A stretch of DNA of 64,000 nt from Acanthaster planci (GCF_001949145.1 NW_019091370.1:898205-962204); one strand, 5' to 3'. Counted from the stretch's first letter, positions 35,401-48,440 are shown. Translations and numbers: made by a program. Notes: generated by a model from the sequence alone, not told the origin.

Positions 35401-38400
35401 TCTAACCTCCATTCAGATACATTAATGTCGGAGCCAGCAGGAATACATTGTGAGCATGACTGGAACTTACTGGTCCCTTAAGTGTGCTTGGTATCATATG
35501 CACCATTGCAGAATGCACAAGGTAAATGTACTCTACAGCCAACATTCCCCAATTTCTTTGAGGCCAAAGGGGCCAGATGGGAATTTGTTATTTCGAGGAA
35601 GAGGGGCATTTGAAAATTTGCGAGATCATCAGAAAAGCAGATGAGGGTGGGCAGGGTGGACGAATGATATATTTTGTGCATGCCTAACTGTGCACCTGGG
35701 CAGCCATGTGGGATAATTACAAAAGCAGCGGGTAAGGGCTATTCCTTGAGTGGGAGGTGGAGCAAGTGTTTTTCACCTCTTTGAAGACACAGGATGATCC
35801 AATTCTGGCCCAAACAATCTGAACAGAAGATCTGTTCTGAACTGGCCGCAGCTGTCATCCAGTTTTGAAGATTTTATCTTTATATAGTCTGTTACGAAAA
35901 ATGTTAAAGACTTTGTCACAGTGCAGATTATGATGGGATACATTCAGTTTGTCACCTGTTCCTTTCACTTTTTGGCAGCACCAAATATCTCGGAGGTCAC
36001 AGCGATATTGTCGCCGGATCCGTGAGTACCAAGGATGAAGAGATTCTCTATGGTGTCGGCGAGTTCCAGAAACAGACAGGGAGTTGTCTGGTAATGAGCG
36101 ACTCCTGTACTTTTGCAGTTTTCGTAGCACTCCCGAGACGTGATATCTGACCATTTATTTTCTTTGATTTCTTGTCACCATAGTTCGGCACTAATTGGAC
36201 CATTAATTGACTAAGGATAATGCTGTCCTACATTGTTTCTCAGAGAGGACTGAGTTATTCATTTTATACACACTTATGATTGAAGATCAGGAAACAAAGA
36301 TAACAGGAGTTTGTGAGACATTCATCACTTGTTTGTAGCTCAGTTTGGTAAGATAGCCCATACTGTAAAAGGTTGTGTTGTTAATTTCTTTTACGTTCAG
36401 AGAAGAGTCCCCTAGCAAGGTTACAGCGTCTCAACTCAATGTTTCTAATGTTAATTTTCCAGTCTCCGTTTGATGGTTTCCTGTTGCTGCGTGGGGTGCG
36501 CACACTGCCGTTGAGGATGGAAAAACACAGCCAGAATGGGATGAAGATTGCGCAATATCTTGAGCAACATCCCAAGGTACTCAGATCTCATACCCAATTC
36601 CTGTGAGTTTGGTGCTATGATGCTACTCATGTTTACTCAACTAACACAGATCCAGGTCTTGCGCTCGGGGGAACGCAAATGGTCAATTTTGCTAGGTACC
36701 CAAGGTATATATTGTGCTTAGGTTGCCAGGGAAGAGCATACTGGTACTCGCCAAATGATTGCCACTACAGCTTGCCCCTTTAGGCCAAAAAAGTCTCCGG
36801 TTTCTGGTCACCGTGCGTGTCACCATAGACCTGCGTGTTGGCAAAATAAAGAATTTTTTTATTTTGCATAAAACGATTTCCAAAAGCCCCCAAACTTACT
36901 TGATCGGCAGGAATTCTGCTACTGCGTAACTTTAACATGTTTTCAATGGGTGGGATTGAGTTATATGTACGGTGAAGGAGTCCACTTAGGCCTCCACACA
37001 TTTCAGTCGGGCACTCTTATCAGATGACGTCATTCGTGTATCTTTACATGAAGGCCTGGTCCGAATCGGCTACGGCTTAATATTACGCATGATTCTCTGG
37101 GAACTGGCTGTGGATGCTGCCAAATACTCAGTGTAATTTCCGGCCGTAGCCAATTGATTCGGACCCATCAGGCCCACATCTGTGAACCAGACAAACGAAG
37201 TGGTCTTAGCGTCCTGCGTAAGTATGCAAATTTAAAACGCTTTTAAGCAACAAACCATGAGGGGCCAGTCTATTTCCGTGTCGGTGAGGCAGTGGCGGCA
37301 CATACGCATGCAGTACATGCAGTGGCAATGGACGTCGCGTTATGACAACCATACATGTAACAACTCATGCATCGTCACTTGCCAAGAACAAAGGTAGATT
37401 AGAGTGGGAGGAGATTTTATTTTCTGAGCTGAATTTTTTCGCCAGTATTTTATATGCAACTTGTTTCTTGTAAGCTAAAACAGAAAACAATGTGTACAGT
37501 GTATCATTTACCTGATGAGAATTTCATTTTCGTTTTGACCCTGGCGCAGAACTGCTTTCATTTCTTTTTTTTCACAGGCTATTTGACGTGCAACTTGTTT
37601 CCTCTAAGTTAAAGCAGAAAACAATTGCAAAGAATGTCATATACTGCTACCTCATGAGAATTTCATTTAATACTGGAAACTGGAGCTGAACATTTATTTT
37701 TCACATTTAATCTTTCCATGGTTGTGCTACTGTATTTTAACAAGCTCAATTAAGCCAAGAATAGAAGCCTCTTGTTTGAGTGAGATGACTGAAACAGTGG
37801 TATACTGTTTCAAAACAGTAATGGATTACCTTGGAAAAATGCAAAGCTGAAAAATGATGGCAATTCCCAGCAGTAGGTCCGTTGTTCCAAGTACAGTCTT
37901 TTGTTACACGGACCAGCTCTTTTGTCCGAAACCGGGCACTCCGGCTCTGCTGTAAACCCACAGTGCCCGCAACTGGGCACCCCAGCACAAAGTGGTTAAT
38001 CCGCAGGGAGAAGTGATTCATCTAGGTTTTTACGTGGGTTGTTTCCACTGACCATGTTTTTAGTTAACTCTCCATCTTCCTATCCTCACAGGTCAGCAAG
38101 GTGTATTACCCTGGCCTGCCGTCCCATCCCCAGCATGAGATCGCCAAGAAACAGATGTCCGCCTTCGGTGGGATGGTCGTCTTCGAGATGGCTGATGGAC
38201 TTCAAGCGGCTAAGACTCTGACTGAGGTGAGTCCCAGAGCTCCAGCTAAAGACCTTAAGGTGCATGCCTAGGCTGTGTGTGTAAAAATGCTCATTAGCTT
38301 AGAGCAAGTCAGCCGAGGGCGCCATGTACATCTTTCTTTGATTCACATGCATTGACACAGTGGCCATTTTCATTCAAAGTGATGATGGCTAACCGGAACG

Positions 38401-40083
38401 TATCGTCCTAAAATGCTGTCGTACTACGACCGAGTGATGCTCAAGTTGAGGTTTTCATAGTATCCGTCCAGATCTAGATTGAATGACATCTTAACATCCA
38501 AGAATACCCAATGCCATAGCATGGTCAATGTTCAAACGTGTTCCAGCAAATGCTGTAGGTGGTGCTGCATTATGTCTATACTGTTCCATACTCTTGAACC
38601 ATTCCCATTGATAGGCTCAAAATAGTCCCTGGAGGTTTAGGGTGTACGTCGCCAGGCAGGGCTAGGGCAGGGCTGAGCTTTGTAGCAAGTATAACTTTTA
38701 ACCTGTACATGTAGTCTTGGAGTTTTGCAAAAGTGAAAATACTTCAAGATATGTCACAGAAATCTTGACCAAATGACCACCAAAGATCAGCATTGGTAAA
38801 GTCCAGCTTTGTAAAGGACTGTGGTTGTGATCTCTTGTTGTTTTCTAAAAGCTGGTGTTTTGGGCTGAAAGTAACACCAAACCAGGGACAGTTTTCGATG
38901 TGGAACAATAACTTTGCAAGTAGTTCAGAAGTATGCATGGAGCTGATGATGGGATTTCATTGTATTGTAAGGAGTTAGGATTAGCTTCTGACCTTGACTT
39001 GTGTCCACAGGCAGGGTTGTTTACTCAATCTGCCACATTGATGACTAGTTTCAACTACAGCTCCCCGTTCTTTTGTGAACGTATGCATGCCTCTGAAACT
39101 TCACGTAGAACGCTAGGTTGCCTGTGGAGGTTTAAACACTCTTTATATTTGCTGTCTTGTCTTGCGTTTAAGTGCAGTGTTTTATGGAGATTGACTTTTC
39201 ACAGAGTGACGGAATCCCCCGTACCCAAGAGTGTTTTTGTCAGTCATTTTCTGAAAGATTCCAGTGAAGCTCGTGCCTCGCTCTTCAGTGATTGGACCCT
39301 ATCGTTTTTGCTTTCAGTCGGTGAAGCTGATCACCTTAGCCGTGTCCCTGGGTTCCATCGAGAGTCTAATTGAGCACCCGGCCTCAATGACCCATGGCCC
39401 TTATCTCATGACCGCGGAGGACAGACGGGAAGGAGGAATCTCAGACGGACTTGTCAGAATGAGGTGAAGTTGACATGGATGATCAAGAGTTTGTGGGATA
39501 AGGTTGGGGAGGAGTTTGGGGAAAGGTTTTTGTTGGATATGAAAAAATAAAATTACCAAAATGGAAGGGGAAAGAATGGGACAGGATAAGTTCTCAAGCT
39601 GATTTTTGGTTTAATGTCATTTTGTGAGATTTATGGCAGCAGCTAGGGTCTGAGCTGGGCCCAATTTCATGGCGCTGCTTACCGCAAGCAAAAATAAGCA
39701 CTTATTGAGTAGAAAATTCTGTGCTTTTGCCAAATGTTTTTCATGGGTTAACGAATAATTTTGGCTTGTGCACATGCGTACGTTCAGTAACTAAGGATTC
39801 TGTGCTTAAAGGGTTAGCGCAGAGTTTTTCTGCTTGTGTGGTTAGTGCAGAAAGGAGATCGTAAGCACGGAATTCTGCAGTAAGTAGTGCCATGAAATTG
39901 GGCCCTGTTTGGGGTAACTTCAATTTTTGGTAATAATTCAGTTTAATGCCCACCGATTTCCAAAAATATTTTTATGGCCGTGTTGATGTAGACTTGATTC
40001 TTAATTTCCCGTCTTCCAGTGTTGGCATCGAGAATGCGGATGACCTAATCCGAGATCTTGAACAAGCTTTTGCAAAAGTGTGA
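29220..40083 (+). CDS. Cys/Met-metabolism PLP-dependent enzyme (cystathionine gamma-lyase/methionine gamma-lyase-like), tandem copy 2
   Basis: Nine coding exons: 29220-29474, 32445-32603, 33684-33818, 34382-34554, 35979-36090, 36463-36576, 38092-38226, 39318-39463 and 40020-40083, again 430 aa, with every exon length and phase identical to copy 1. The catalytic set is complete: YSR at 90-92, Tyr145 in AYSGTYVLM, Asp218 in MVDSTF, PLP Lys243 in [23 protein letters not shown], and Arg408 in LVRM. Like copy 1 it has NHS instead of NPT and DST instead of DNT, so the pair belongs to a divergent branch of the family rather than to a textbook CGL. No signal peptide; probably cytosolic. Introns are longer than in copy 1 and have been invaded by several fold-back elements. 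Candidate poly(A) signal AATAAA at 40819-40824. The exact substrate specificity is not readable. Confidence 0.9.
31600..32080. other. Intron 1 of copy 2, stretch with repeated TCAATCCTCC-type motifs
   Basis: Several short relatives of CAATCCTCC/CTTCATAATCCTCC occur here and near 31240, 33112 and 33227, and one pair forms the hairpin at 32015-32064. It may be a decayed fold-back repeat family. The rest of intron 1 (29475-32444) shows no other feature except AT-rich GAATATTC motifs at about 30120-30430. Confidence 0.35.
32015..32064. repeat. Imperfect 50-bp hairpin
   Basis: CCTCAATCCTCCAGAATTC and its near reverse complement GAATTTTGGAAGATTGAGG flank a loop around CTCCAGTTGCTGG. It lies in intron 1 of copy 2. 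Its stem shares CCTCAATCCT with the hairpin at 49631-49689. Confidence 0.65.
32445..32603 (+). CDS. PLP enzyme copy 2, coding exon 2
   Basis: 53 codons, phase 0-0, between ATTACAG and GTATGG. It differs from copy 1 at three residues (D for E at the start, I for M, S for T). The first ~70 bases are almost identical to copy 1 at the nucleotide level. Confidence 0.93.
33385..33560. repeat. MITE-like element with long terminal inverted repeats (intron 2 of copy 2)
   Basis: The left arm (TTCACAACAGTGTGCCTCCA, AGAGTTCGCAACTGG, CCAATCACAGTG, ATCTGTC) is the near reverse complement of the right arm (GACAGATG, CATTGTGATTGG, CGTGTTGCAAACT, TTGGAGATGGCACTATTGTG AA). The arms are about 65-75 bp around a ~25-bp centre. 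A second copy lacking most of the left arm is at 4728-4843. No coding capacity; a non-autonomous DNA transposon is the likely origin. Confidence 0.85.
33684..33818 (+). CDS. PLP enzyme copy 2, coding exon 3
   Basis: 45 codons, phase 0-0, between ATCCCAG and GTAAAA. It carries the PLP-stacking tyrosine in AYSGTYVLM and ends KAIKPNTK as in copy 1. Confidence 0.92.
34382..34554 (+). CDS. PLP enzyme copy 2, coding exon 4
   Basis: 173 nt, phase 0 to 2, between TTCCTCAG and GTAAGG. It encodes FYGETPCNP, then [18 protein letters not shown] with the pyridine-N aspartate. The last codon (Cys) is split by the intron exactly as in copy 1. Confidence 0.93.
35979..36090 (+). CDS. PLP enzyme copy 2, coding exon 5 (PLP lysine)
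   Basis: 112 nt, phase 2 to 0, between TTTGGCAG and [19 protein letters not shown] carries the Schiff-base lysine (Lys243), followed by STKDEEIL. Confidence 0.94.
36463..36576 (+). CDS. PLP enzyme copy 2, coding exon 6
   Basis: 38 codons, phase 0-0, between TTTTCCAG and GTACTC. It is identical to copy 1 except G for A at residue 5 of the exon; the nucleotide sequence differs at eight positions of 114, mostly silent. Confidence 0.95.
37053..37174. repeat. MITE-like fold-back element (intron 6 of copy 2)
   Basis: The left end GGCCTGGTCCGAAT then CGGCTACGGC is matched by the inverted right end (reverse complement: GGCCTGATGGGTCCGAATC, then TTGGCTACGGCC). The element is about 122 bp with imperfect arms of roughly 25-32 bp and no coding capacity. 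Confidence 0.75.
38092..38226 (+). CDS. PLP enzyme copy 2, coding exon 7
   Basis: 45 codons, phase 0-0, between CCTCACAG and [26 protein letters not shown] is the family YPGL.SHPQHE block. Confidence 0.95.
39318..39463 (+). CDS. PLP enzyme copy 2, coding exon 8
   Basis: 146 nt, phase 0 to 2, between GCTTTCAG and GTGAAG. It encodes [20 protein letters not shown] and ISDGLVRM with the carboxylate-binding arginine. Confidence 0.95.
39657..39905. repeat. MITE with 17-bp perfect terminal inverted repeats (intron 8 of copy 2)
   Basis: GGGCCCAATTTCATGGC at 39657-39673 is the exact reverse complement of 39889-39905. The next bases (CTGCTTACCG against the complement of TAAGTA) also pair partly, and the interior has TGCTTA/TAAGCA motifs in both orientations. 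The GGGCCCAATTTCAT end resembles a MITE type I recall from invertebrate deuterostome genomes. No coding capacity. Confidence 0.85.
40020..40083 (+). CDS. PLP enzyme copy 2, coding exon 9 and stop
   Basis: 64 nt ending in TGA. It encodes [20 protein letters not shown], matching copy 1 except two substitutions. The acceptor is GTCTTCCAG. Confidence 0.94.
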
Positions 40084-43000
40084 AGAAGATTTCGCCAAGA
40101 AACCTCATGACCTCCTCTACTAACATTTCTTTTAAGGAGTTTAATGAAATATATTTTAGTTTGGGTTTATTCTTCAATTCAGACATTAAATCTTGCTCAT
40201 ATGGAACCAGAATTTCCCATTTTTCTTGTCATCAACTTGTTTACAGATGGACCTCGTTTCTGTGCTTGTTAAAAACTTGTGATGAAAACTCTTTAAGCTG
40301 AACGGAACCCAAGTCTACTAACTTGACATCTTGTGAGGATTGTGTTGACAAATCTTGACTTTGTAGTACAAAGCAAATTTTAGGTTGCAAGTTGCACCCA
40401 ACCACCCTGACTCAAAAAAACATACACAAGTCATGCCATCATCCTTAATATTCATCTGGAGTTTTCTTTGTTCATCTTTAAAATGCGTTTGGTTTTGCTT
40501 CTTCTTCTTGCTCCTGTTTCGTTAATATTTTAATTATGCAATTAATATTTTAATTGTATTATTAAAAATCATGAAGATGATTATTATTTTTAAAAATTTA
40601 TTATTTTTTCATAAAAGTTGTGTTGCTGAAATTTCAGAGAGGAAATTAAAAAAGAAACTTTTATAAAAGTATATAACATCAATTCCAAACTCAGGGCAGC
40701 TAAATCCAGTATTGCTCAGAAATTGTATTCAATTTATTGAATTGTGTCTCGTTTTCCTACGGTTTTTCCATAGATGAATATTTCATTTTCACGTCAATTT
40801 ATTATTTCATTTACGGTGAATAAATAATTGTTTTTAAAGATTGAGTGCTAAATTATGTTTGCTATTTCTTTATTTAATTTCTAGTTTCAGTGGTTGTATT
40901 CAGACTTTTGGCAACATAATTGCTTTACATGCAGTGCAGTAGTGATCGCATTAATGAATTATTGAGTTGCACTGGCGCTAAAATGATTTTAATTAAATCA
41001 CAGCTCCATTTACCGTCGTGGGAAGCTTTTGAGAAACAAATACATTTTTCCCTTCTAGAAATGTCCAGTGTAAGTAGTGCGCCGTTTTGTCCAAGTCTGA
41101 ACCCCCCGAAAGTAGTCGAGTCCGTGCAATCGTGGAACAGGGGCGGTGCAACGAGGCCATGCCCCCCTCCAAAACATTTTTAAAATGTGAGAGGCCATGA
41201 TTTTGGAGAGAGTAGGGGTTTGGAGGAACATTTTAACTTTCACTGCCTCTCCAAACCGTACGTAACCCCCCCCCCCTTGCCTCTTCCTGACACCCCCCCC
41301 ATCCATCCGTAAAAGGTCACCTGAAGATATTCCCAATTTTGGCCCCTGAATATTTTCTTCTTTAGACTCACCATTAACCTGTGAGGTCTGCTTTTCAAGC
41401 TCACTGGGCAATATCGTGATCGGGTAAACATAGATGTCTGCAAAACAGGGTATGCAAAAAATATTACTTCCCTCGCACGAACTTCTGTGGTAAAAGAAAC
41501 TTAGCAGACCTTATCACAACATTGGTTTCATAAAGAAAGTACATATAGTCAGTCGTCTGTCATTATTAAGCGCGCAGATTGTCAAGCAACCAATGAGCGC
41601 GAGGGAAAAGACGAGACCCCACCTACTTGCCAAAGCTGTCCAATGAGCGCTGGAGTTCCTTATCCCTTGAAGATTTCTCGTGGGCTGAAGTGACGCCGCA
41701 ACCTTCAGCGTCCGTGGATTGACTCCACTCGGTGGCTAATTTGGTTTACGATCAGCCCATCGCATCAAAATGATGGATAAAATTTCAGGTTGTGTCCAAG
41801 GTTAAATAACTAGGGTTAATCAGTGCACGTTCGCTCAAAACGGACCTCAGGACTTTGAATCTCGATGTTGGAATACGCATGCATGACGTACATGTACATA
41901 CGGAATTGAGGTTTCTTTAACTTTCCTGGTTTGCAAAACGGGTGTAATTGCGCGTCCGTCTATAGCTGTACTCTGTACTGAACTGATCAATAAACTTGTA
42001 TTGGGAAGTGTGCATCGCACGGGTAGCGTTGTATAGAACATTTTAACTTGGAGCAACGCGACCTTTATGTAGAGGGATAAACCAGGTGACGCCCAAATTC
42101 ATAAAGTGCACACGTTTAACCTTTGACATCAACGAGCCCTTGAGCTTGGCGACCTTCGTAGAAAAACCCCAAAGTTTTCATTTTATACTTTTAACTTGGC
42201 CATAATTCTTCTTCCATGTTCTAGCCAGATCCTCTTGGGTTTCCAAAGTACACCAGACCTTTGGAATTCGCCCTATCCAAACCACTTCGACAAGAATTTT
42301 CGGCGCGTTGCTCAATTAGTATGCTGTTGGTGTGTTGACCCTTGTCGACCTCCAATCGTACAACATCAGAAGTAGAACACTGAGGCGGTTAGTCCACTTT
42401 GCACTTTTCTGTTGTCTTTCAGTGAAGGTTTAGCCAAAAACGGTTTTCGTGAAATGAAAAATTTGTCATTTTGAACAAGTCAAGCTACGTGTCTACGAGA
42501 CAACGACAGACTCGTGTACGTGTTCCATTTTTTTCGCTTTTCGGGAATGGACTCAATGGTCATTCACAAGACTTGCTTGATTATTATCACACTATGGAGG
42601 TAATTCGTAACACTCTGGAAATTCCTAAAATGTGGCAAACAGCAACATCTTGTTTGAAGTAGGTCTATAGTTTAGTATGACTAAAGAAATGCATTTATGA
42701 CAATGAACGGGTTAAAGAAAGAGTTGGTCTACGGTAGGCTGTTGACGGAAGGCACTGCAGCGGACGCAATGATAACTTTACTGTCTTTAATTTGCGTGCA
42801 AAAGCGCATGCGCATATACCGTACGTGCCGGGGGGGGGCTTGGTGGTGTCTGTCGCTCAGCCTTTTGTTTTCCCTTCAATTCGGTATGTTCTGATTCTTC
42901 TCGGCCTCCAAAGGAAACCACTTAGCCTGTTTTAGCACCCCTGGGAAAACCAAGAAGGTCAGACAAGGTCGGGTATTCCTTGCCGACCGTGCATCCTCCT

Positions 43001-46000
43001 TTGACCCAACATGGCCTTTGTATCAGGCAGTATGCACGGCCATTTGGAAACGCATTTCCCGTTGAGAGATCTAGTTCAGCCCTCGAACTGCCGTGAAACG
43101 AGGAGCTGTTCAGTACTAATTCCTCTGAAGATCTTCCCTTTAAAAATTCTGAAGAAATGCTTTTAGAAATTGATTGGATCATAATCCTATTTCCTCCATT
43201 TTACAAGGATGGTTTTGATAAATGTGACTTTCACCATACGTAAACCAATTTTCTGGCCTGTAACTATAATCGCATTCCCTAAAACGAGTGAGACACGCAC
43301 GCAGGTGAATCGTGACCTCATATAATTAGTTCGCTCGGCCCCCCCCGATACTGCCTATGTACACGGTTGTTATTGAAGATGTCATGCCCCTAGTGTTATA
43401 TTCTTGTCAGCAAACAGTTCATGAATATAACAGGCCAACTACAGCATCCACCGTCACCTTTAACACGCCACTGAGAGGGTGCCTTGATTTCCTAGATGCA
43501 AGACAAAGACGAATGGTTGTTCTTGTGTCAAGTAGTCCTACGCGTAGGGCCTATGGTAAAATTATCCATCATTTTTACACAGTCTTTATAAATGAATCTG
43601 CAATGTGTATCCATTCTTAATGAAGCAAGGCCGTCCACATTTATGACTTAAGCGCGGTTCTCATGTTTAGGTGTTCTTTGTGTTTACTTTCACGATCCGC
43701 ATGACCCGTAAATTCTCCGACATGCTCCTTCAAAGGAGCCTGGCTCGGAAGCTAGGGAACAGTCGCTGAACAAAGTTGGCCTCTCGCAGCTATAAATCGA
43801 CTTGTGAAAACAAATATTGTATAGGGCTAAATAAATATTTACACAAGGTTCTAAAAATGTGAATCTGGCAAATAAAACGTATAGCCTATACCTGTTGCCA
43901 GAACAGAATTTTTACTCGATTAAAACCAACCTGAACAAAATTGAGTTCTTTACAGAAAAGGATCTTGGTCGACCATGTATCCCTCACGTTCGACACAGTC
44001 GAACCACCTTATGACAAGGTCCTCTATTGAGATTCTGTGCACATCATCATATAACATGGGTCATTGCACTATCATCCGCAAAAACCAAAGAATACGAAAA
44101 CTTGGGACCTTGTACTTGTAAGTAGGATGTTGTATCCATGAGTGCTTTTAAACATGTATTATTACCAAGGGGGAAAAAGCCATTTGTGAATTAAATTTGA
44201 CTAAAATCTGGTACACTGTGTTATCTGATTGCATAGAAACGTAATAATTTGAATTCCCCAGACTAAAGACACTGTTGCTATACCTCGTGATTCGGGGCAA
44301 GCTTTAGCATAGCGATCACCATCTCTGGAATGGACTGGTTCCTTTGTGCCGTTCTTATCCATTGAGAACAGTGTATTGTTGCAAGGCGTCTCTTGTGTAA
44401 CTAAGCAAAAGCTTGCACCGAATTACGAGGTGTAGCAACTGTGGTTTTGGTATGGAGAATTCAAGTTGTTATGTTCATGTGAATTTAAAGAACTCAGTGT
44501 ACCAGATCTTATTCAAATTTAACTCGCAAATGGCTTATTCAACTTGAATTCACTTTCGTGTGATGTTTTCCTTCTAGCACCCCTTTATAGCCTCCATGCC
44601 CTAGCAGAACATGGAAGTCATGTACCGTAAGCTTTGGAATTTTTCGTCCTATTGTCCTAAAACATCACTGAGATATTTGCGTGTGAGCTACAAGGATTCA
44701 CAGTCAACGGCCAATACATAAATAATCACTGAATGCGGAAAAATGGGGAACCGTAAATCAATGAGCAACACCCATCGGGATATGTTTCCCATCAAGTCAA
44801 CAACTTTAGCGCGGTCCCAGGAGAACGCCAATATTCTGGACAAATTGGCCGTTTGCGATGGCTTTTGTTTACAGCAACAGCGCTGTGAATGTCCTCGACT
44901 AGAAGGTCTCTTTTGTTCGTCGGCAAATTAGGTGTAGCGGCTGAGGTCACGTCATTGAAAAATAAACTGTTTATGAGGCAAAATGACGACTCAAGCGAAA
45001 TACAAGCGACTCACGCACTGCCCGGAATTGTTCAAAAGTCGTCACGGTTTTGTTGAAGGGAGCGAGTCAAGATTTCTTTTGGAATAAAATCAAAAGCAGG
45101 AATAGTGACGTGTTCTTGCAGAATGTGAGGTGTAAAATACTTTGCAAAATAGTGGCTTCTTTATCTGACGGCTGGTTCAGAGTTTAACTGGTTGAGTTGA
45201 GACGCTGTCCCAGTTCTTTAGCATGAATGCGGAAATACAACGCAAAACTGAAAGAAACTTAAGACTTTCCATCATACTACAGCATTACAGTTTTCACAAA
45301 AAACTTATTTAGTCGTCTTTCTAATAAGAGGAAGTACTAGGACTTGATGAGTGTATAGCTGAGTGTGCAAGGATGGACACGCCAACGCGTTAGCCACTGG
45401 TTGGCCGGCAGCCAGTCTGGCTTTGCAAGTAAGATAAGAACCACTGAGCGCCGTGTCCTCGTCTAATCTCTCCTGGGAGACCGAAATTACCTGCTGAAAC
45501 GAACCGCCCACCAGTCGAATCTGTTCATTTAATCTGAAAGCTACCAGGAGTCCGGGCAATTTAGTGGCGTTCTCACGTCGGAGGCCTCTTCGACCCTTAA
45601 ATTTGAATCAAGTAACGAACTACAGACCACCGAAAAACAAAATCTTTAATCATCAGCAAACAGTATTCATATTTTTCCCTGCTTGATTGACAGGAAACAG
45701 TCTTAGAATAGCTACCTGTGTGACATAAAAAGCCTCCAGATATTTTACCTGTTTTTTTTCAAGACCATTGCTATTGTGTCGCATTGTGTACGCAATCTCT
45801 ATATTTTCGTGCCTTATTTGTTCTCTATTTTGAGACTCAGGCTTTCATTAAGTCAAACAGAAATTATATAAATCGCGCAGGTTTTACGGTCAAAGAAGGC
45901 CAGTCTGTTTGAACGTATTTCATCTTGTTGCCCTTTTAAATAATCATTTTTGGTCGCCTAGCACAAAAAAGTATCGTCGAAAGTGTTCAAAACTTTCAGG

Positions 46001-48440
46001 TAAAAAAATCACGGTTCTCCAGCTTTCGACTTTGAGAAATTGGTCAGAACATCGACCCCTAAGAAAATTGGTCCATACCGGAACATCCTTATGTTCCTGG
46101 TTTTCCAATATCGCCGAATTTGGGTGAAGTTAACTGTGGCAAATTAACGGCTTTCCCCCCATAAACGCCGACAACAGGTTTGTAGTTACGGTACACCAGG
46201 TTTTGATAGTTCAAGGGTCAGATTAAAAGGTCACCCCAGGGAAGTCGCACCTTGATGGAGAAGAACGAAGAGTTGATTTCTTGACTCCCAAGGATTATTT
46301 TGTCAGCTTGAGTTTGGAAGTGCATTGTAATTTTTTAACCTCAGATTTTAGCTCTCCATCTTTGAGCTTTGAAGGACATTGCAAAAGGGCCAATTTGTAA
46401 GTTAAATAAATAGATCTCTGCAACGTCCGAAAACCTCGAATAATCAAGGAGACCACATGATTTTGTTGTTGCTGAGGATTGATTGATGTTGCACAAATGC
46501 AGAAAGTAGCCTTGGTGGCGCGATATAATTCTTAAGGTACATGTTGTAATCAATTAAATTGTCAGAAGTATTTTAATGAAGAGCATTGGGACAATGTTAG
46601 CTTTCTGGGCAAAACTAGTAGGCTTAATAGTTATAATCAAACCCAAATCACTCCTGATAATCAAATCAAAATGATCCCTGGTGCCCAAGCCTTACATCGG
46701 CCGTGTGACTCGGAGTGATACCTATCTCGCCGCCCAGGCCTACCCTTGGCCTCCCTGCCCTGCCTACAGGCTGACCGTGAAAATGGTAGTTGCGAAATAA
46801 AAGGAGCTAGTCTAATACGGATAGGAAAAAAGGCACCCAAGGAAACCCATTAATCCAAAAGTTTGATGCTTGCATAATCAAAATCGTGTCACGATGGAAA
46901 AGTTGGTGGAAAAGTACTGGGCAGTAGAATGACCTGAAATGTCAGTTGAATTTCGTTAACCTGTGGGGAGACATGTCCCACAGTGCGGGCAACCAAATTG
47001 ATCAGATGATGAACAAGTCCAGTAGATGATAATTGCACTATTTTCAAAGTATAAAAATTATCCATACTTTCATTTTTTTCAATATTTGAAATTTATATTC
47101 AGATAAAAGAAAATAGGATCCGACCACCTAACAGCCCGAAAAGTATTTTAAAAAATCATTATGCATCGGCAATGGTGTGTCTAAAAGTTCGGCTCGTTTT
47201 GCGTCTAGGTGACATGTTTTTTGGCGCCCATCTACAGAAGATTTCGATATCATGTCCTAAGGAAAGCACATCTCTGTCGTTAATGGAAAGCAGTATACGT
47301 CTTGCTTTTTTGACAAGTGAAAAAAAGAATCATTGTTTTAGATGTGGCGCACGCCTCCTCATGCAGCGGTCACCAAGATATGGTGCACGGTTCTAAGAGG
47401 TACGCTTTGACCAAAGGACGGTTTTATTTTTTTTAATGCGGATGGTGGTTTTGTTGAATCGCCATTTTTTGTTTGTTTGTTGCGGACAGACAAGGATACG
47501 TGACGGGGATCACTGTCTTGTTTAATGTAGGGAGTTTGCACTCCATACCGGGACCTTGTGGACTTATACCGGTACTAGAAAAAAACAAACAACAACATGA
47601 TTGGCCCCCGCGAAGTCGGCATAGTCCGTGATGTTTATGGGTTGTCGTTCTTCTTGGTAAACATCAGAAAAGTAACGAAGATGTAAAGCCCTCACACTGT
47701 ATTGCCGACGCGTCGGTGCGTTATAAAATTAATATGTGTGTACTAACAGAGCCTATAATGGCCCTTGAGGGAAATTTTGGCATCGCGAAAAATACCGACG
47801 GTAAAGCAATCAGATTTCGTAGAAACATGTCCCCGCAAGGCCACCATACAAAACAGGGACTGTTCCAGTTGGCGCTAATGCACAGTACTGCTTGTAGCCG
47901 TGTTTTAGGCTGGATAACATGACATTTGAACTTGTAAAAAGATTCAAGGTCACTGTTGCTTGGCACAAATTTACAAAATGACGAGATTCCGTCGTAAATG
48001 CACCCATGTCAACTTAATGTCAATGCAAATGTCATCGCGTAAATACACATGTACATTTGAGATCATTTAGGTCCTCAAAAACGGCAGCTTCCGTCCGGCG
48101 CTGGCAAGGCACGAGGTGCCTGGTTTATGTTCATGTACCTCACCATTTTCTCGACCTTAAACTGCGCCCCCCCCAAAAAAAATATTGATTTCGTGATCGT
48201 ATAAAAGTACAATTTAGGTATCGTTGCCCTGAATAGCGTTCTTGCATCCGCCACGTGTTAACTCCGTTATTAATGGTATAGTCGCAGAATCGACGCCATC
48301 TTGTTTGGCTGAGTCAAGCTCCGAAATCAAAAGTACAAGAACAAAACGAAACTTCCCTGCTGCTTCACGGTCAGCCTCGTGACAATTTAGCAGCTCATGG
48401 CTGTTGGGTAGTAAATAGAAAAATGCAATAATTTAAATTA

